A stretch of DNA of 36,434 bases, from positions 1-36,434 of the forward strand of contig JBKECD010000076.1 of NCBI GenBank assembly GCA_047974225.1, in the 5' to 3' direction. Below, in pieces: positions 21,869-29,221 of this stretch (position 1 is the stretch's first letter; every line of letters begins with the position of its first letter). The notes below the pieces were generated by a model. The model worked only from the letters and a program-made list of their open reading frames with translations, ran no database searches and was not told where the DNA came from. Both the position numbers and the translations under genes were made by a program. Source of the DNA: JBKEDC01 sp047974225 (GTDB lineage Bacteria; Bacteroidota; Bacteroidia; Bacteroidales; Prolixibacteraceae).

Positions 21869-21880
21869 GCAATATTTTGC
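21869..21880. promoter_or_regulatory. Putative HipB operator 2
   Basis: GCAATATTTTGC differs from operator 1 at one position. The two sites are 61 bp apart, nearly six helical turns, and lie on either side of the promoter-like box. Confidence 0.52.
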
Positions 21881-21897
21881 AGCTTGCAGCCTAAAGT

Positions 21898-22275
21898 TTA
21901 CAGCTTTTTTGCTCTCCTGCAAAACTGAATCGCCACGCCCCACGGGTCTTTCAACATCACGAGCATATCACCCGAGGGGGTGTTGATAACTTCCCAAAGC
22001 TTTGCTCCAACCTCCATCAGTCGTTCGGCATCTGCTTGCGGATTTGCTGATTCAAAAGCCAAATGCAGCGACAGGTGATGCACCGCAGGGAAATCAAAAG
22101 TTGGTGCCGTTGGGTTTTGATAGAGTTCAAGCATGCAGCCGTCATCATCGGCGATGAAGCGCACAAAAGGGCTTTCAGCATCGGCACGGATAATGGTGAA
22201 GCCAAGGTTTTTTACATACCAATCAGCCATAGCAACTGAATCGGGAACATTGAGGGCGAAGTGTTCTATTTTCAT
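21898..22275 (-). CDS. VOC-superfamily (glyoxalase/bleomycin-resistance-like) protein
   Basis: The protein has 125 residues from ATG 22275; an in-frame ATG eight codons earlier (22299) is less likely because the preferred start gives the standard family beginning MKIEHFALNVPDS. Two beta-alpha-beta-beta-beta units are visible, with candidate metal ligands H5, E57 (MLELYQ), H77 (LSLHLAF) and a residue in the WGVAIQF strand. Family members act on small molecules as lyases, isomerases or dioxygenases, or bind drugs. The substrate is unknown. It lies upstream of hipB on the same strand but hipB has its own regulatory region. Confidence 0.85.
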   Translation of the reverse strand: MKIEHFALNVPDSVAMADWYVKNLGFTIIRADAESPFVRFIADDDGCMLELYQNPTAPTFDFPAVHHLSLHLAFESANPQADAERLMEVGAKLWEVINTPSGDMLVMLKDPWGVAIQFCRRAKKL

Positions 22276-22349
22276 TTTGTATTTATTTTGTAGAGGCATC
22301 CCCTTTGTGGGTGCTCAGATTATAATCGCATCTCTTTACCGAAATGCAC

Positions 22350-22406
22350 AGTTCCGAAACAGCGGTTTCGGAACTACAAAGATAGGAAACGGATTGTTTT
22401 CTGCAA
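22350..22406 (-). promoter_or_regulatory. Promoter of the VOC gene overlapped by a perfect inverted repeat
   Basis: On the minus strand TTG (22406-22404) and TATCTTTG (22384-22377) are 19 bp apart, a good promoter. At the expected start, arms AGTTCCGAAAC and GTTTCGGAACT (22350-22375, loop AGCG) form an 11-bp inverted repeat. It could be an operator for an unlinked regulator or a 5' leader hairpin. Confidence 0.58.
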
Positions 22407-22448
22407 GAAAAAATATTTGAGGCGTTGGGCTGATTGACAAGTTGCAAA

Positions 22449-22492
22449 TGTAATCTTCTTGTAATCGCTTTGTAATTGCACTGTAATAATAG
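22449..22492 (+). promoter_or_regulatory. Pho-box-like array upstream of the TonB receptor-phytase genes
   Basis: TGTAAT occurs at 22449, 22460, 22471 and 22482, at exactly 11-bp intervals, each followed by a variable 5-bp spacer. The known Pho box is a set of 11-bp direct repeats of the form CTGTCATAWAW. The last unit here, CTGTAATAATA, differs from that at one or two positions. A -7-like TTATTTTG follows at 22498-22505, the place expected for an activator that replaces the -33 contact. The gene pair downstream encodes a phytase and its likely receptor, which fits phosphate control. Confidence 0.65.
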
Positions 22493-22544
22493 CAAGCTTA
22501 TTTTGCGGCATCAAATTATAGTTAATAACACAAACGATTTAAAA

Positions 22545-25313
22545 ATGAGATTCAAGATTTTCTCTCTATTGGCACTTCTCTTCTGTGCCACCACTTTCGC
22601 TTCAGCGGAAAACAATCCTGCTGATGACAATGCAGCTAAACAGGGTGCTATCAGCGGTCGGGTGCTCGATGGAAACAATTTGCCACTTCCGGGTGCAACT
22701 GTCCTTATCGAAGGTACTTATAATGGTGTGATTTCTGATGTGAATGGTTTCTACCGCTTTCCAAAGCTTGCCGAAGGCGACTATAAAATTCATGTGAGCT
22801 ACATCGGTTTCAAAGAAACTACCCAAGCGGTGAGTGTGGAAATTGGCAAAACTTCAACCGTAGATTTCGCACTCGAAGTGGGTGTGGAGCTTGATGAAGT
22901 TATCGTCAATGGGTCGCTTCAAGGTCAATCGAAAGCCATCAACCAGCAGAAGAACAATGTAAACGTGAGCAACGTTATTTCTGCCGACCAAGTGGGGCGT
23001 TTCCCCGACCAAAATGTGGGCGATGCGCTCAAACGTATCCCCGGCATCAATGTGCAATACGACCAAGGTGAAGCTCGCTTCGGACATATTCGCGGCACTT
23101 CGCCTGAGTATAATGCTGTAACGATTGATGGCGATCGCATTCCCTCGGCAGAAGCTGAAACTCGCTCGGTGCAACTCGACCTGATTCCTTCGGATATGGT
23201 GCAAACCATCGAAGTGAACAAGGTGGTTACCTCAGATATGGATGGCGATGCAATCGGTGGTTCTATTAATATGGTAACAAAATCGAATCCGAATGGTCGT
23301 CGCATTAGCGGTACAGTGTCGGGCACTTATGGCACGCTTTCAGGCATTCCAACCATCAACGGAGGTTTGCTTTATAGCGACCGTTTCTTCAACGAAAAAC
23401 TCGGCATGACTCTTTCAGGAACAGTGCAAAATGCACAACTCGGTTCAGATAATATTGAGTCGGTGTGGGTGAAAGATGATAATGATGCGATAATCTTGCA
23501 AGAGTTTCAAGAACGTACCTACGAGGTGCAACGCATCCGTCAAAGTTATTCAGCGAATTTCGATTATGAAATCAATGCGAACCACAAGCTTGAAGCTGGC
23601 GTGGTTTATAATCACCGCAACGACTGGGAAAACCGTTTCCGCACACAGTATAAAGACCTCGACGACCCAGGCAAAAGCTCCGTTACTCGTCAGACCAAAG
23701 GGGGAACAAACAAAAATGCTCGTTTGGAAGACCAGCGCACGCAGCACTATTCATTGAAAGGTGAGCACCACTTCGGAGCGTTAAACATGGATTGGAAAGC
23801 ATCGCTTTCAAAGGCTAGCGAGGAGCGTCCAAATGAGCGATACATTGCCTATAACATCAAGAAGCAAACTATCGACCAAGACATCAGCGACCCTGCGAAA
23901 CCTATCGTTACACCTCAAAACGCTGATGCGCAAAGCATGAATAGCAAATGGGGATTGAAAGAACTTACCGAAGAATTTCAATATACCGAAGAAATCGACA
24001 AAAGCTTCCGCATGAATTTTGAGTTGCCTCTTTCTAAAGATGGTAAGTCGAGCATCTTGAAATTCGGTGGTAAATATGCTGCCAAAGAGAAAATGCGTGA
24101 GAATGATTTCTATGAGTATGCGCCTGTGGATGAAGAAGGTTTCAACATGAACGCCCTAGCTAGCATGGAAGACAAAACACGCGATAACTTCATGGCTGGC
24201 GATTACAAGGCGGGCAACTATGTGTCAGCTGATTTCCTAGGAGGCTTAAAGCTCAATGATGCTTCGCAATTTGAGGGCGAACAGTTGGAAGAAGAAATGG
24301 CTTCAAACTTCAATGCAAAAGAAAATGTGGCTTCTGGATTTGTGCGCTTCGACCAATCATTCAATAAGCTCCACTTGGTGCTTGGTGCTCGTGTGGAAAA
24401 CACTGCGGTGGAATATTCGGGCTACACGCTTGATATTGATGAGGAAGGCGATTTCGTTTCTCGTGATAAAACCGAAACGCAGAGCCACAGCTACACGAAC
24501 TTCTTGCCTTCGGTGCTGGTGAAATATAATTTCAGCAAAAACACACAAGTGAAAGCGGCATGGTCGAACACACTGGCTCGTCCCCGTTATTTCGACCTTG
24601 TGCCTTATGTGAACATGAACCGTGAGGACAGCGAAATTAGCATTGGTAATCCTGATTTGAACGCCACAACTTCCATGAACCTCGATTTGATGGTGGAGCA
24701 TTATTTCAATAATGTCGGCATGATTACAGGTGGGGTGTTTTATAAAGATATCAACGATTTCATTGTGGATAGTCGCAAAACGGACTACACATATATGGGG
24801 CAAGAGTGGACGAAATTCACTCAAGCGGTGAACGCTGGTGATGCGAATTTATTCGGCTTCGAGCTTGCGGCTCAACGTCAGTTGGACTTCCTTCCTGGAT
24901 TCTTGCGCCAACTAGGCATCTATGCCAACTACACCTACACGCAATCGACAGCGCACAGCAATCTCGAAGGTCGTGAAGATGAAGAATTGAGCTTGCCCGG
25001 CACGCCCAAAAACAACTTGAACCTTTCGCTTTCCTATGAAGGCAAAAAGCTTTCAGCTCGTCTTTCCTATAACCACGCTAGCGCATTCGTTGATGAATTT
25101 GGTTCGGAAGCTTTCGAAGATATATACTATAATAAGGTATCTTATCTCGACTTCAACACTTCCTATAACTTCAACAAGAAGTTCACTATCTTTGCCGAAC
25201 TCAACAACCTGCTCAACACCCCATTGAGCTACTATCAAGGTAGCGAAGAATACATCATACAGACTGAATATTATGGATTCCGTTGTAATTTAGGATTGAA
25301 GTTTAATTTTTAA
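22545..25313 (+). CDS. TonB-dependent outer-membrane receptor
   Basis: The protein has 922 residues from ATG 22545 (an upstream in-frame ATG would fall in the Pho-box region). A signal peptide covers residues 1-21. A carboxypeptidase-regulatory-like domain spans about 36-115 (GAISGRVLDGNNLPLPGATV). The plug follows (VGDALKRIPGINVQYDQGE, then HIRGTSPEYNAVTIDGDRIP and INMVTKSNP). The rest is a 22-strand barrel ending in aromatic residue F (LGLKFNF), as outer-membrane barrels do. It imports a ligand with energy from TonB/ExbBD. The neighbouring phytase and Pho-box-like array suggest a phosphate-rich ligand such as an inositol phosphate or a chelated metal freed from phytate; this is inference. 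Confidence 0.9.
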   Translation: MRFKIFSLLALLFCATTFASAENNPADDNAAKQGAISGRVLDGNNLPLPGATVLIEGTYNGVISDVNGFYRFPKLAEGDYKIHVSYIGFKETTQAVSVEIGKTSTVDFALEVGVELDEVIVNGSLQGQSKAINQQKNNVNVSNVISADQVGRFPDQNVGDALKRIPGINVQYDQGEARFGHIRGTSPEYNAVTIDGDRIPSAEAETRSVQLDLIPSDMVQTIEVNKVVTSDMDGDAIGGSINMVTKSNPNGRRISGTVSGTYGTLSGIPTINGGLLYSDRFFNEKLGMTLSGTVQNAQLGSDNIESVWVKDDNDAIILQEFQERTYEVQRIRQSYSANFDYEINANHKLEAGVVYNHRNDWENRFRTQYKDLDDPGKSSVTRQTKGGTNKNARLEDQRTQHYSLKGEHHFGALNMDWKASLSKASEERPNERYIAYNIKKQTIDQDISDPAKPIVTPQNADAQSMNSKWGLKELTEEFQYTEEIDKSFRMNFELPLSKDGKSSILKFGGKYAAKEKMRENDFYEYAPVDEEGFNMNALASMEDKTRDNFMAGDYKAGNYVSADFLGGLKLNDASQFEGEQLEEEMASNFNAKENVASGFVRFDQSFNKLHLVLGARVENTAVEYSGYTLDIDEEGDFVSRDKTETQSHSYTNFLPSVLVKYNFSKNTQVKAAWSNTLARPRYFDLVPYVNMNREDSEISIGNPDLNATTSMNLDLMVEHYFNNVGMITGGVFYKDINDFIVDSRKTDYTYMGQEWTKFTQAVNAGDANLFGFELAAQRQLDFLPGFLRQLGIYANYTYTQSTAHSNLEGREDEELSLPGTPKNNLNLSLSYEGKKLSARLSYNHASAFVDEFGSEAFEDIYYNKVSYLDFNTSYNFNKKFTIFAELNNLLNTPLSYYQGSEEYIIQTEYYGFRCNLGLKFNF

Positions 25314-25319
25314 GAGTAG

Positions 25320-25437
25320 CCCCTCCTAACCTCCCCGAGGGGAGGGACTAGAACCACAAACATGAAATAAATACATAAAAAACAACCCCTGTGCCTTTAG
25401 CTCTCCCCCCTCGGGGGAGCTGGAGGGGGCTTCATAT
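25320..25437. repeat. Interspersed C/G-rich palindromes between receptor and phytase genes
   Basis: Two palindromes occur: CCTCCCCGAGGGGAGG near 25332-25347, and AGCTCTCCCCC with GGGGGAGCT (about 25400-25422). The second lies 17 bp before the phytase start codon and, in RNA, would form a stable stem close to the ribosome site. Similar sequences are common dispersed repeats in Bacteroidota genomes. They may act as a partial terminator or message stabiliser between the two genes. Confidence 0.6.
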
Positions 25438-25438
25438 C

Positions 25439-26533
25439 ATGAAACATTTACACATACTTACACTCCTCGCTATCCTTGCCTCATGTGGCAATAGCGAACG
25501 CCCAAGTGAGGGCGACTTGAAAAAGGCGGCTAAGATTACCATCACTACTGCTGCCAATTTGGAAACTGATGCGATGCCACAAGCAAACAATGTGGATGCT
25601 GCCGATGACCCCGCCATTTGGTTGAATCCTGCTGATTCCACAGAAGCCTACATCGTTGGGACGGATAAGAAAGGTGGTCTGGCAGTTTATAATCTGCAAG
25701 GCAAAACAGTGAATTATTATGCCGATGGCAAGATGAACAATGTCGATGTCCGCTATGGCTTTGTGCTTGCTGGCGATACGATCGACGTGGTTTCAGCAAG
25801 TAACCGAACTACTAAAGGTATCAGTTTGTATAAAATCACCGCTGGCGGTGTACTCACTAAGATTGGCGAAGACCTGCTCACCCAAATGGAGGGCGAAGTT
25901 TATGGCTATTGCATGTATCAATCGCCTGTTGATGGCAGTTTGTATGCCTATGTGAACAGCAAGGAGGGGGAAGTGGAACAATGGCTACTCACCGATAACA
26001 ACGGCTCGGTAGCAGGCGAAATTGTGCGAAGTTTTGCGCTCGGCACGCAGACCGAAGGTATGGTGGCGGATGATGCCAATGGTGTGATCTTCATCGGTGA
26101 AGAAGCGGCAGGAATCTTTAAGTTTGGTGCAGAGCCAAGCGATAGCACCGAAGGCGAGATGATTGCTAAAAGTGCTCATGAAGCCAATGACAATATCGAA
26201 TTCGATATAGAGGGTTTAAGCATCTACTATCTTCCAGAGGGAAAGGGCTATTTGCTCGCTTCTAGTCAGGGAAATTATAGCTATGCTATTTTTGACCGCA
26301 CTGCACCGCACAACTACATTGGCAGTTTTCGCATCACCGACGGCATTGTGGATGGCGTGGAAGAAACCGATGGTATCGACATTTTTAGTTTTCCTTTGAA
26401 CGACACATTCAAGCACGGACTATTTGTGGCGCAAGATGGATTCAACTATGATGGCGAAGAATATAAAGCCCAAAACTTCAAATTGGTGGCGTGGGAAAAT
26501 ATCGCTAAGCTGTTTGATTTGGAGATAAACTAA
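25439..26533 (+). CDS. Beta-propeller phytase (3-phytase) lipoprotein
   Basis: The protein has 364 residues from ATG 25439; the frame is open upstream but passes through the palindrome. The lipoprotein signal peptide ends in LASC with the cysteine at residue 16. The mature part shows the six-bladed beta-propeller phytase pattern: ADDPAIWLNPADS (55-67), IVGTDKKGGLAVYNLQGK, NNVDVRYGF, EGLSIYYL, LLASSQGNYSYAIFDR, ETDGIDIF and FVAQDGFNY. The acidic residues in these strands bind calcium at the active site. The enzyme hydrolyses phytate to lower inositol phosphates plus phosphate at the cell surface. It follows the TonB receptor in one operon-like pair. Confidence 0.9.
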   Translation: MKHLHILTLLAILASCGNSERPSEGDLKKAAKITITTAANLETDAMPQANNVDAADDPAIWLNPADSTEAYIVGTDKKGGLAVYNLQGKTVNYYADGKMNNVDVRYGFVLAGDTIDVVSASNRTTKGISLYKITAGGVLTKIGEDLLTQMEGEVYGYCMYQSPVDGSLYAYVNSKEGEVEQWLLTDNNGSVAGEIVRSFALGTQTEGMVADDANGVIFIGEEAAGIFKFGAEPSDSTEGEMIAKSAHEANDNIEFDIEGLSIYYLPEGKGYLLASSQGNYSYAIFDRTAPHNYIGSFRITDGIVDGVEETDGIDIFSFPLNDTFKHGLFVAQDGFNYDGEEYKAQNFKLVAWENIAKLFDLEIN

Positions 26534-26592
26534 GCTTCGTCTATAATTTGTATTGTCTTGAAAAACAAGGGCAAGGAGGAAGGGGAAATGAA

Positions 26593-26790
26593 CGCAGATG
26601 CCTGAAAGGCATGCCCATAATAGCCCAGGCATTTATGCCTAGGGATAAATGATAGGTCAAACTAAAGCCTGTAAGGCTGACCCGTAAATTTATAACACAC
26701 GGGTCGGACTTTCAGCCCTCCATTCTCTTCTATTCATTAAATGCCTGTGCTATTACAGATTTGCCTTACAGGCAAATCCCCTCCTGTTAT
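26593..26790. repeat. Cluster of REP-like palindromes
   Basis: Several short inverted repeats follow one another between the phytase and dsbD genes: ATGCCTGAAAGGCAT (26598-26612), CCCAGGCAT/ATGCCTAGGG (26624-26644), AGCCT/AGGCT, GACCCG/CGGGTC and GATTTGCCT/AGGCAAATC. The second is close to the central palindrome of the MITEs. The 362-bp gap shows no gene. Confidence 0.7.
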
Positions 26791-26844
26791 TTACCCACAT
26801 TTTCAAGCCCCTTGAATAGCGAGCAGATACGTTCCTATAACAAC

Positions 26845-26876
26845 AAAAAAGCGGATACCATCGGTATCCGCTTTTC
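26845..26876. terminator. Bidirectional terminator between the phytase and dsbD genes
   Basis: AAAAGCGGATACC and GGTATCCGCTTTT pair over 13 bp around a 3-nt loop, with an A-run on the left and T-rich sequence on the right. It serves the convergent genes on both sides. Confidence 0.9.
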
Positions 26877-26895
26877 TTATGCTTAAGCCTAAAGC

Positions 26896-29019
26896 TTACT
26901 TGTTCTTAAAAGCTGCCAGTCCATCTTCCAAGAACTTCACGAAGTTGTCGGGGTTGAGGTCGTAGGCTTTGGGGAGGTTGAGTTTCTCGCCGTTGCTGTC
27001 GAGCAACACATAATAAGGTTGTGCATTTACATTGTAGTGGGTGATTTGATAGTCGGCATATTTCTTGCCTACCGTCTTTTTCACTTTGCCATCATAGCTT
27101 GAAGTCGTCCATTCGCTTTCAGGGAGAGCTGTTTTGTCATCCACATAAAGCGCAATGATTACAAAGTCTTCTTTCAGATGCTTCAACACACGAGGGTCGC
27201 TCCACACGGCAGCTTCCATTTCACGACAGTTCACACAGCCATGACCTGTAAAGTCGATAAACACAGGTTTGTTTTGCGCTTTTGCACAAGCCATACCTTG
27301 CTCATAATCGAAGTATCCTTCCAAGCCGTGAGGCAAATGTAGGAAATCACCATATTTAGGATCTTCGCAGATGCTCGATTGACTAGCAGCCACGCCGCCG
27401 CTCAATTTGATTTCCTCACGCACCACTTCACGCAAGTTGAAATCATGCGAGTGCATCGGAGGCATATAGCCTGAAATGGCTTTCAGTGGCGCACCAAACA
27501 TGCCGGGCACCATATAGACCACAAAGCTGAAACTAGCAATCGCCATCACCAAGCGAGGAACAGAAACATGCTTCACATCGCTATCGTGTGCAAACTTCAG
27601 TTTGCCGAGTAGGTAGAAACCAAGCAAAGTGAAAATCACAATCCAAAGGGCGATATACACCTCACGGTCGAGGATTCCCCAATGGTAAGTTTGGTCGGCA
27701 ATACTCAAGAATTTCAAGCCTAGAGCCAATTCGATAAAACCGAGCACTACTTTCACCGAGTTTAACCAACCGCCTGATTTAGGCAAGTTGCTCAACCATG
27801 CAGGGAAGAACGCAAATAGGGTGAAAGGCAAGGCAAATGCCAAGGAGAAACCAAGCATGCCGATGATAGGTTTGATGATTTCGCCACCTGCTGATTCCAC
27901 CAAGATTGCGCCCACAATCGGACCCGTGCAAGAGAACGACACCAACACCAAGGTCAATGCCATGAAGAATGCACCTGCATATCCTCCTTTATCGACTCCT
28001 TTATCACTCTTATTTGCCAACGAACTAGGCAGTGTGATTTCAAACATGCCAAAGAATGAGAAGGCAAAAAGCATGAATACGATGAAGAAAATCAAGTTAG
28101 GAATCCAGTGTGTGCTGAGCCAGTTGGCAATATCAGGACCGAAGACAATCGCCACAATCGTGCCAATAATCGTATAGATTGCCACAATTGAAATGCCATA
28201 GAAAATGGCGTGCAAGCGGCTTTCAGCTTTGCTTTTTCCGCTGTGCATGAAGAATGACACCGTCATCGGAATCATCGGGAACACACAAGGCGTGAGGATA
28301 GCTGCTAATCCAGCGAGGAATGAAATGAAGAAGAAAAACCATAGCGAAGAATGACCTTCTTCGGGTTGCTCGGCTGTTGCCACAGGAGCGGCTTGGGGAG
28401 CTGCTGGAGCGGGTGTTTCCGCTACAACCTCTTCTGCTACTACTGGTGCGGGCTCTTCTTTGACAGGCTCAGCCTTTGGCGCAGGAGCGCTTGTTGTTTT
28501 TGCCTCAGCTTTGGGAGCTTCTTTTTTGGGAGCTTCCGCTTTGGTTGCCACGGCTGCGGCTTTTTTCGGAGCGCTCACCTTAAAGTTGAAATCCACATCG
28601 GCAGGGGGGATACAGTTTTCATCATCGCAAGCCATGAACGTTACATATCCTTCGATGCTTTTAAGATTAGCATCTTTCACTTTGATGCGTTGCGAGAAGG
28701 TTACTTCTTTTTCAAAGTAGCGCAACTTCATATCGAAGGTTTTGTCGAAAAGTTCAATAGGCTTAACCGAAGTTGTGATGTCGCCCACTTTCTCAAAGCC
28801 GGCTTCATTTTCATAGATGAACTCGGTTGAGACCGGTCCGCCTTCGGGAAGGTTTTGATCGTATAAGTGCCAATGACCATCAATGGTGGCTTTGAAGTTT
28901 AGCACGACTTCATCGCCTTTTTCAGTGGTGTTGAACGACCATTTCACAGGCTCCATGATTTGGGCAAAGGAGCAGAGTTGAGCTACGAGGAGCGCAAATA
29001 AAATTACAAATTTTCTCAT
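26896..29019 (-). CDS. dsbD: DsbD-like thiol:disulfide interchange protein
   Basis: The protein has 707 residues. A signal peptide (1-19) precedes a periplasmic DsbD-alpha-like domain with CDDENC (131-136), then an Ala/Lys/Pro/Glu-rich linker (about 150-222), a membrane core of about eight helices with two cysteines (ILTPCVFPM and VSFSCTGP), and a C-terminal thioredoxin domain with GCVNCRE (C595 and C598). It passes electrons from cytoplasmic thioredoxin across the inner membrane to periplasmic proteins. The long low-complexity linker is unusual compared with E. coli DsbD. The three secreted thioredoxin-like proteins at 32488-36434 are plausible partners. Confidence 0.9.
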   Translation of the reverse strand: MRKFVILFALLVAQLCSFAQIMEPVKWSFNTTEKGDEVVLNFKATIDGHWHLYDQNLPEGGPVSTEFIYENEAGFEKVGDITTSVKPIELFDKTFDMKLRYFEKEVTFSQRIKVKDANLKSIEGYVTFMACDDENCIPPADVDFNFKVSAPKKAAAVATKAEAPKKEAPKAEAKTTSAPAPKAEPVKEEPAPVVAEEVVAETPAPAAPQAAPVATAEQPEEGHSSLWFFFFISFLAGLAAILTPCVFPMIPMTVSFFMHSGKSKAESRLHAIFYGISIVAIYTIIGTIVAIVFGPDIANWLSTHWIPNLIFFIVFMLFAFSFFGMFEITLPSSLANKSDKGVDKGGYAGAFFMALTLVLVSFSCTGPIVGAILVESAGGEIIKPIIGMLGFSLAFALPFTLFAFFPAWLSNLPKSGGWLNSVKVVLGFIELALGLKFLSIADQTYHWGILDREVYIALWIVIFTLLGFYLLGKLKFAHDSDVKHVSVPRLVMAIASFSFVVYMVPGMFGAPLKAISGYMPPMHSHDFNLREVVREEIKLSGGVAASQSSICEDPKYGDFLHLPHGLEGYFDYEQGMACAKAQNKPVFIDFTGHGCVNCREMEAAVWSDPRVLKHLKEDFVIIALYVDDKTALPESEWTTSSYDGKVKKTVGKKYADYQITHYNVNAQPYYVLLDSNGEKLNLPKAYDLNPDNFVKFLEDGLAAFKNK

Positions 29020-29051
29020 GAATCTTTTATTTTATCGAAATATTAGGTGCA

Positions 29052-29059
29052 CAAAGATA
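29052..29059 (-). promoter_or_regulatory. -7 box of dsbD
   Basis: TATCTTTG on the minus strand matches TAnnTTTG, 33 bp before the start codon. A matching -33 box is not seen at the usual distance. Confidence 0.48.
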
Positions 29060-29168
29060 AGTAAAGACTTACAATAAAATAGGCTTTATTTACTTTTTGT
29101 TAGCGAACAAGGCGAAAAAAACGAGAAAACCACCTTTCAGAAGGCTAAAATCGAAGGGGAAAAAGAAA

Positions 29169-29198
29169 AAAGCCATCTCGACTATTCGAGATGGCTTT
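29169..29198 (-). terminator. Intrinsic terminator of the M16 peptidase gene
   Basis: AAAGCCATCTCGA and TCGAGATGGCTTT pair over 13 bp around CTAT, and the minus strand continues with a T-run. It lies 24 bp after the peptidase stop codon. Confidence 0.9.
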
Positions 29199-29221
29199 GA
29201 TTTTAGGAGAGCTTGTTTCCC

